Assembly: GCA_028288875.1 (NCBI GenBank)
Contig: JAQGHK010000108.1
Span: forward strand, 1-6,618
Direction: 5' to 3'
Length of the DNA stretch: 6,618 bases
Source of the DNA: Phycisphaerales bacterium
GTDB taxonomy: Bacteria; Planctomycetota; Phycisphaerae; Tepidisphaerales; Tepidisphaeraceae
This document shows, one piece after another, positions 4,989-6,618 of the stretch. The notes under the pieces are model-generated. The model made no database searches. It saw nothing but the letters and a program-made list of their open reading frames with translations, and was not told the DNA's origin. A program made the position numbers and the translations under genes. Position 1 is the stretch's first letter; each line of letters opens with the position of its first letter.

Positions 4989-6618
4989 ATGTCGGTTCAA
5001 GCTGCCCATACCACGAAGCGTGACGTGCCGAGCACGCCCGCCCGCAGCCCGCGGAAGCGCGATGACCGCGTCCCGATGCCGCCTGATTTTGCCCCGCGAA
5101 ACGGCGCGCCTGGCCACGACGGCCAAAGTGCTGGCCCGCCGCCGATCGATTACTCGACCAAACCGCCGCTGTTTTTCGAATGCGGCTGGGAAGTCTGCTG
5201 GCAGTTGGGCGGCATCTACACCGTCCTTCGCACCAAAGCCCGCGCCATGCAGGAACGCTGGGGCGACCGGTACGTCCTCGTCGGCCCGTACAACCCCGGC
5301 ACCGCCGCCGGCGAATTCGAAGAACTGCCGACCGAAGGCCTGATTCGCGAAACCCTCGACGCCCTGCGCGGCCAGGGCATCCCCTGCCACTACGGCCGCT
5401 GGCTGGTGCCGGGCCGCCCTCGGGTGATCCTGCTCGACTACCGCGCCGCCTTCAATCGCCTCGGCGAATACAAGTACATGATGTCGGTCGACCACCACAT
5501 CGCCACCGGCGATGAGGGCGAGGTCAACGACACCGTCGCGTTCGGGTTTATCCTGACCGAGTTCTTCCGACTCCTGTGCGAAAAAGCGCCCGGGCAGAAG
5601 ATCCTGGCGCACTTCCACGAATGGATGGCCGGCGTTGCCCTGCCGCGCATCGCGCACGCCCAGTTGCCTATCACCACGGTCTTCACCACGCACGCCACGC
5701 TGCTGGGCCGGTATTTGGCCGGCGATAATCCGTCGTTTTACGACCACCTGGCCTATTTCAACGCCGACGCCGAGGCCGCCAAGTATCAGATCCTGCCCAA
5801 GCACCTGATCGAAAAGGCCGCCACACATAGCTGCACGGTCTTCACCACTGTCAGCGAAATTACCGGCGTCGAGGCCACCAGCCTGCTCGGCCGCCGGCCC
5901 GATGTCATCGTGCCCAACGGCCTGGACATCAAACGCTTCGAGGCCCCGCACGAATTCCAGCACCAGCACAACGCGATCAAGAACGCGCTGCACAAGTTCA
6001 CGATCGGCCACTTTTTCCCCAGCTACAGCTTCGATCTCGATCGCACGCTCTACTTCTTCACCAGCGGCCGCTACGAGTACAAGAACAAGGGCATCGATGT
6101 TTATATCGAGGCCCTTTACCGCCTGAACCAGCGGCTGAAGCAGATCGATAATCCGCCGACGATCGTCTCGTTCATCATCACGAAGGCGCCGGTCAAGAAC
6201 ATCAACGTCGACGCCCTCTCCGGCCAGGCCCGCATGGCGGAGTTGGAAAACTTCTGCAAGAACATGCAGGAGAACATCGGCCGCCGCATCTTCATGGCCA
6301 GCGCCACCGGCCGCGAACTGCAGCGCGGCGATCTGATCGACGAAGAAGCCCAGATCGCGCTCAAACGCTTCACGCACGCGATGCGCACGTATCGCCAGCC
6401 GTTGGTCGTTACCCATGACCTTTGGGACGACGGCACCGATCCGACCCTCGCCCACATCCGCCATCGCAATCTGCTGAATGCCGCCGATGATCCGGTGAAG
6501 GTGGTCTTCCACCCGCAATTCGTCACGGCCACCAGCCCACTGATCGGCCTCGATTACGACGCCTTCGTCCGCGGCTGCCACATGGGCATCTTCCCGAGCT
6601 ACTACGAGCCGTGGGGCT
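4989..6618 (+). CDS. Glycogen synthase, GT3 family (animal/fungal type), partial at the 3' end
   Basis: The frame is open from ATG 4989 through the window end: 543 complete codons with no stop. GT3 enzymes extend alpha-1,4-glucan chains of glycogen from UDP-glucose in the cytoplasm. The protein follows yeast Gsy2 closely: LFFECGWEVCWQLGGIYTVL at 61-80, HFHEWMAGVALP, TTHATLLGRYL with His235 and Arg241, FTTVSEITGVEA, VPNGL, TLYFFTSGRYEYKNKG with Arg361 and Lys367 (equivalents of the UDP-glucose-binding Arg320 and Lys326), and GLDYDAFVRGCHMGIFPSYYEPWG ending at the right edge. Glu540 is the first glutamate of the family's E-x7-E catalytic motif; the second lies beyond the window. About 50 residues at the N terminus, rich in Pro and Arg, precede the catalytic core and have no counterpart in Gsy2. 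An in-frame stop at 4962 limits upstream extension. Eukaryotic phosphorylation and arginine-cluster regulatory segments, if any, would be outside the window. Confidence 0.93.
   Translation, partial: MSVQAAHTTKRDVPSTPARSPRKRDDRVPMPPDFAPRNGAPGHDGQSAGPPPIDYSTKPPLFFECGWEVCWQLGGIYTVLRTKARAMQERWGDRYVLVGPYNPGTAAGEFEELPTEGLIRETLDALRGQGIPCHYGRWLVPGRPRVILLDYRAAFNRLGEYKYMMSVDHHIATGDEGEVNDTVAFGFILTEFFRLLCEKAPGQKILAHFHEWMAGVALPRIAHAQLPITTVFTTHATLLGRYLAGDNPSFYDHLAYFNADAEAAKYQILPKHLIEKAATHSCTVFTTVSEITGVEATSLLGRRPDVIVPNGLDIKRFEAPHEFQHQHNAIKNALHKFTIGHFFPSYSFDLDRTLYFFTSGRYEYKNKGIDVYIEALYRLNQRLKQIDNPPTIVSFIITKAPVKNINVDALSGQARMAELENFCKNMQENIGRRIFMASATGRELQRGDLIDEEAQIALKRFTHAMRTYRQPLVVTHDLWDDGTDPTLAHIRHRNLLNAADDPVKVVFHPQFVTATSPLIGLDYDAFVRGCHMGIFPSYYEPWG

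Noticed and set aside
4872..6581. 569-residue reading frame on the - strand, the longest complete frame in the window
   Set aside because: It lies opposite the glycogen synthase gene, whose protein matches GT3 motif by motif. The antisense product is low-complexity (Ala/Val/Gly/Asp/Arg-rich) and matches nothing I know; it arises from the GC-rich third positions of the real gene.

Overview
The window is about 6.6 kb of GC-rich DNA (roughly 60-65% by eye) with six protein genes, all on the + strand. It most likely comes from a planctomycete, perhaps the class Phycisphaerae. The best clue is the first gene: its protein starts with a short Phe-Glu-x-Leu-Glu-x-Arg-x-Leu-Leu-Ala motif (LEPR-XLL type), a presumed export tag typical of that phylum. 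Weak or absent ribosome binding sites at most starts fit as well. The taxonomic call is an inference from sequence style, not from a marker gene.

Layout. Bases 1-293 are non-coding, with one plausible promoter. At 294-1457 is a secreted-type acidic protein made mostly of RTX-like glycine/aspartate calcium-binding repeats. A strong 12-bp hairpin follows (1478-1509). At 1657-2550 is a GT2 glycosyltransferase with a small palindrome just before its start. A tight group follows: tRNA pseudouridine synthase TruA (2607-3437, probable TTG start), a zinc-finger-less J-domain co-chaperone (3451-4398) and a small DUF2256-DUF3253 protein (4420-4824, GTG start). After a 164-bp intergenic region with promoter-like elements comes a glycogen synthase of the GT3 family, the animal/fungal type (4989 to beyond the right edge). 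It is open at the window end and is covered on the opposite strand by a long spurious reading frame, so it is easily missed.

How the genes relate. No single pathway ties them together. TruA, the J-protein and the zinc-ribbon protein look like housekeeping genes that happen to be packed closely. The GT2 enzyme and the RTX protein fit cell-surface or extracellular functions, and glycogen synthase fits carbon storage. The most interesting shared signal is regulatory. The octamer GCTANA(C/A)T occurs just before the starts of truA, the J-protein and the DUF2256 gene (5-10 bases away), and again 55 bases before the glycogen synthase start. This suggests -10 elements producing leaderless or nearly leaderless mRNAs. 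I see no mobile element, CRISPR array, tRNA, rRNA or obvious new multi-gene system.
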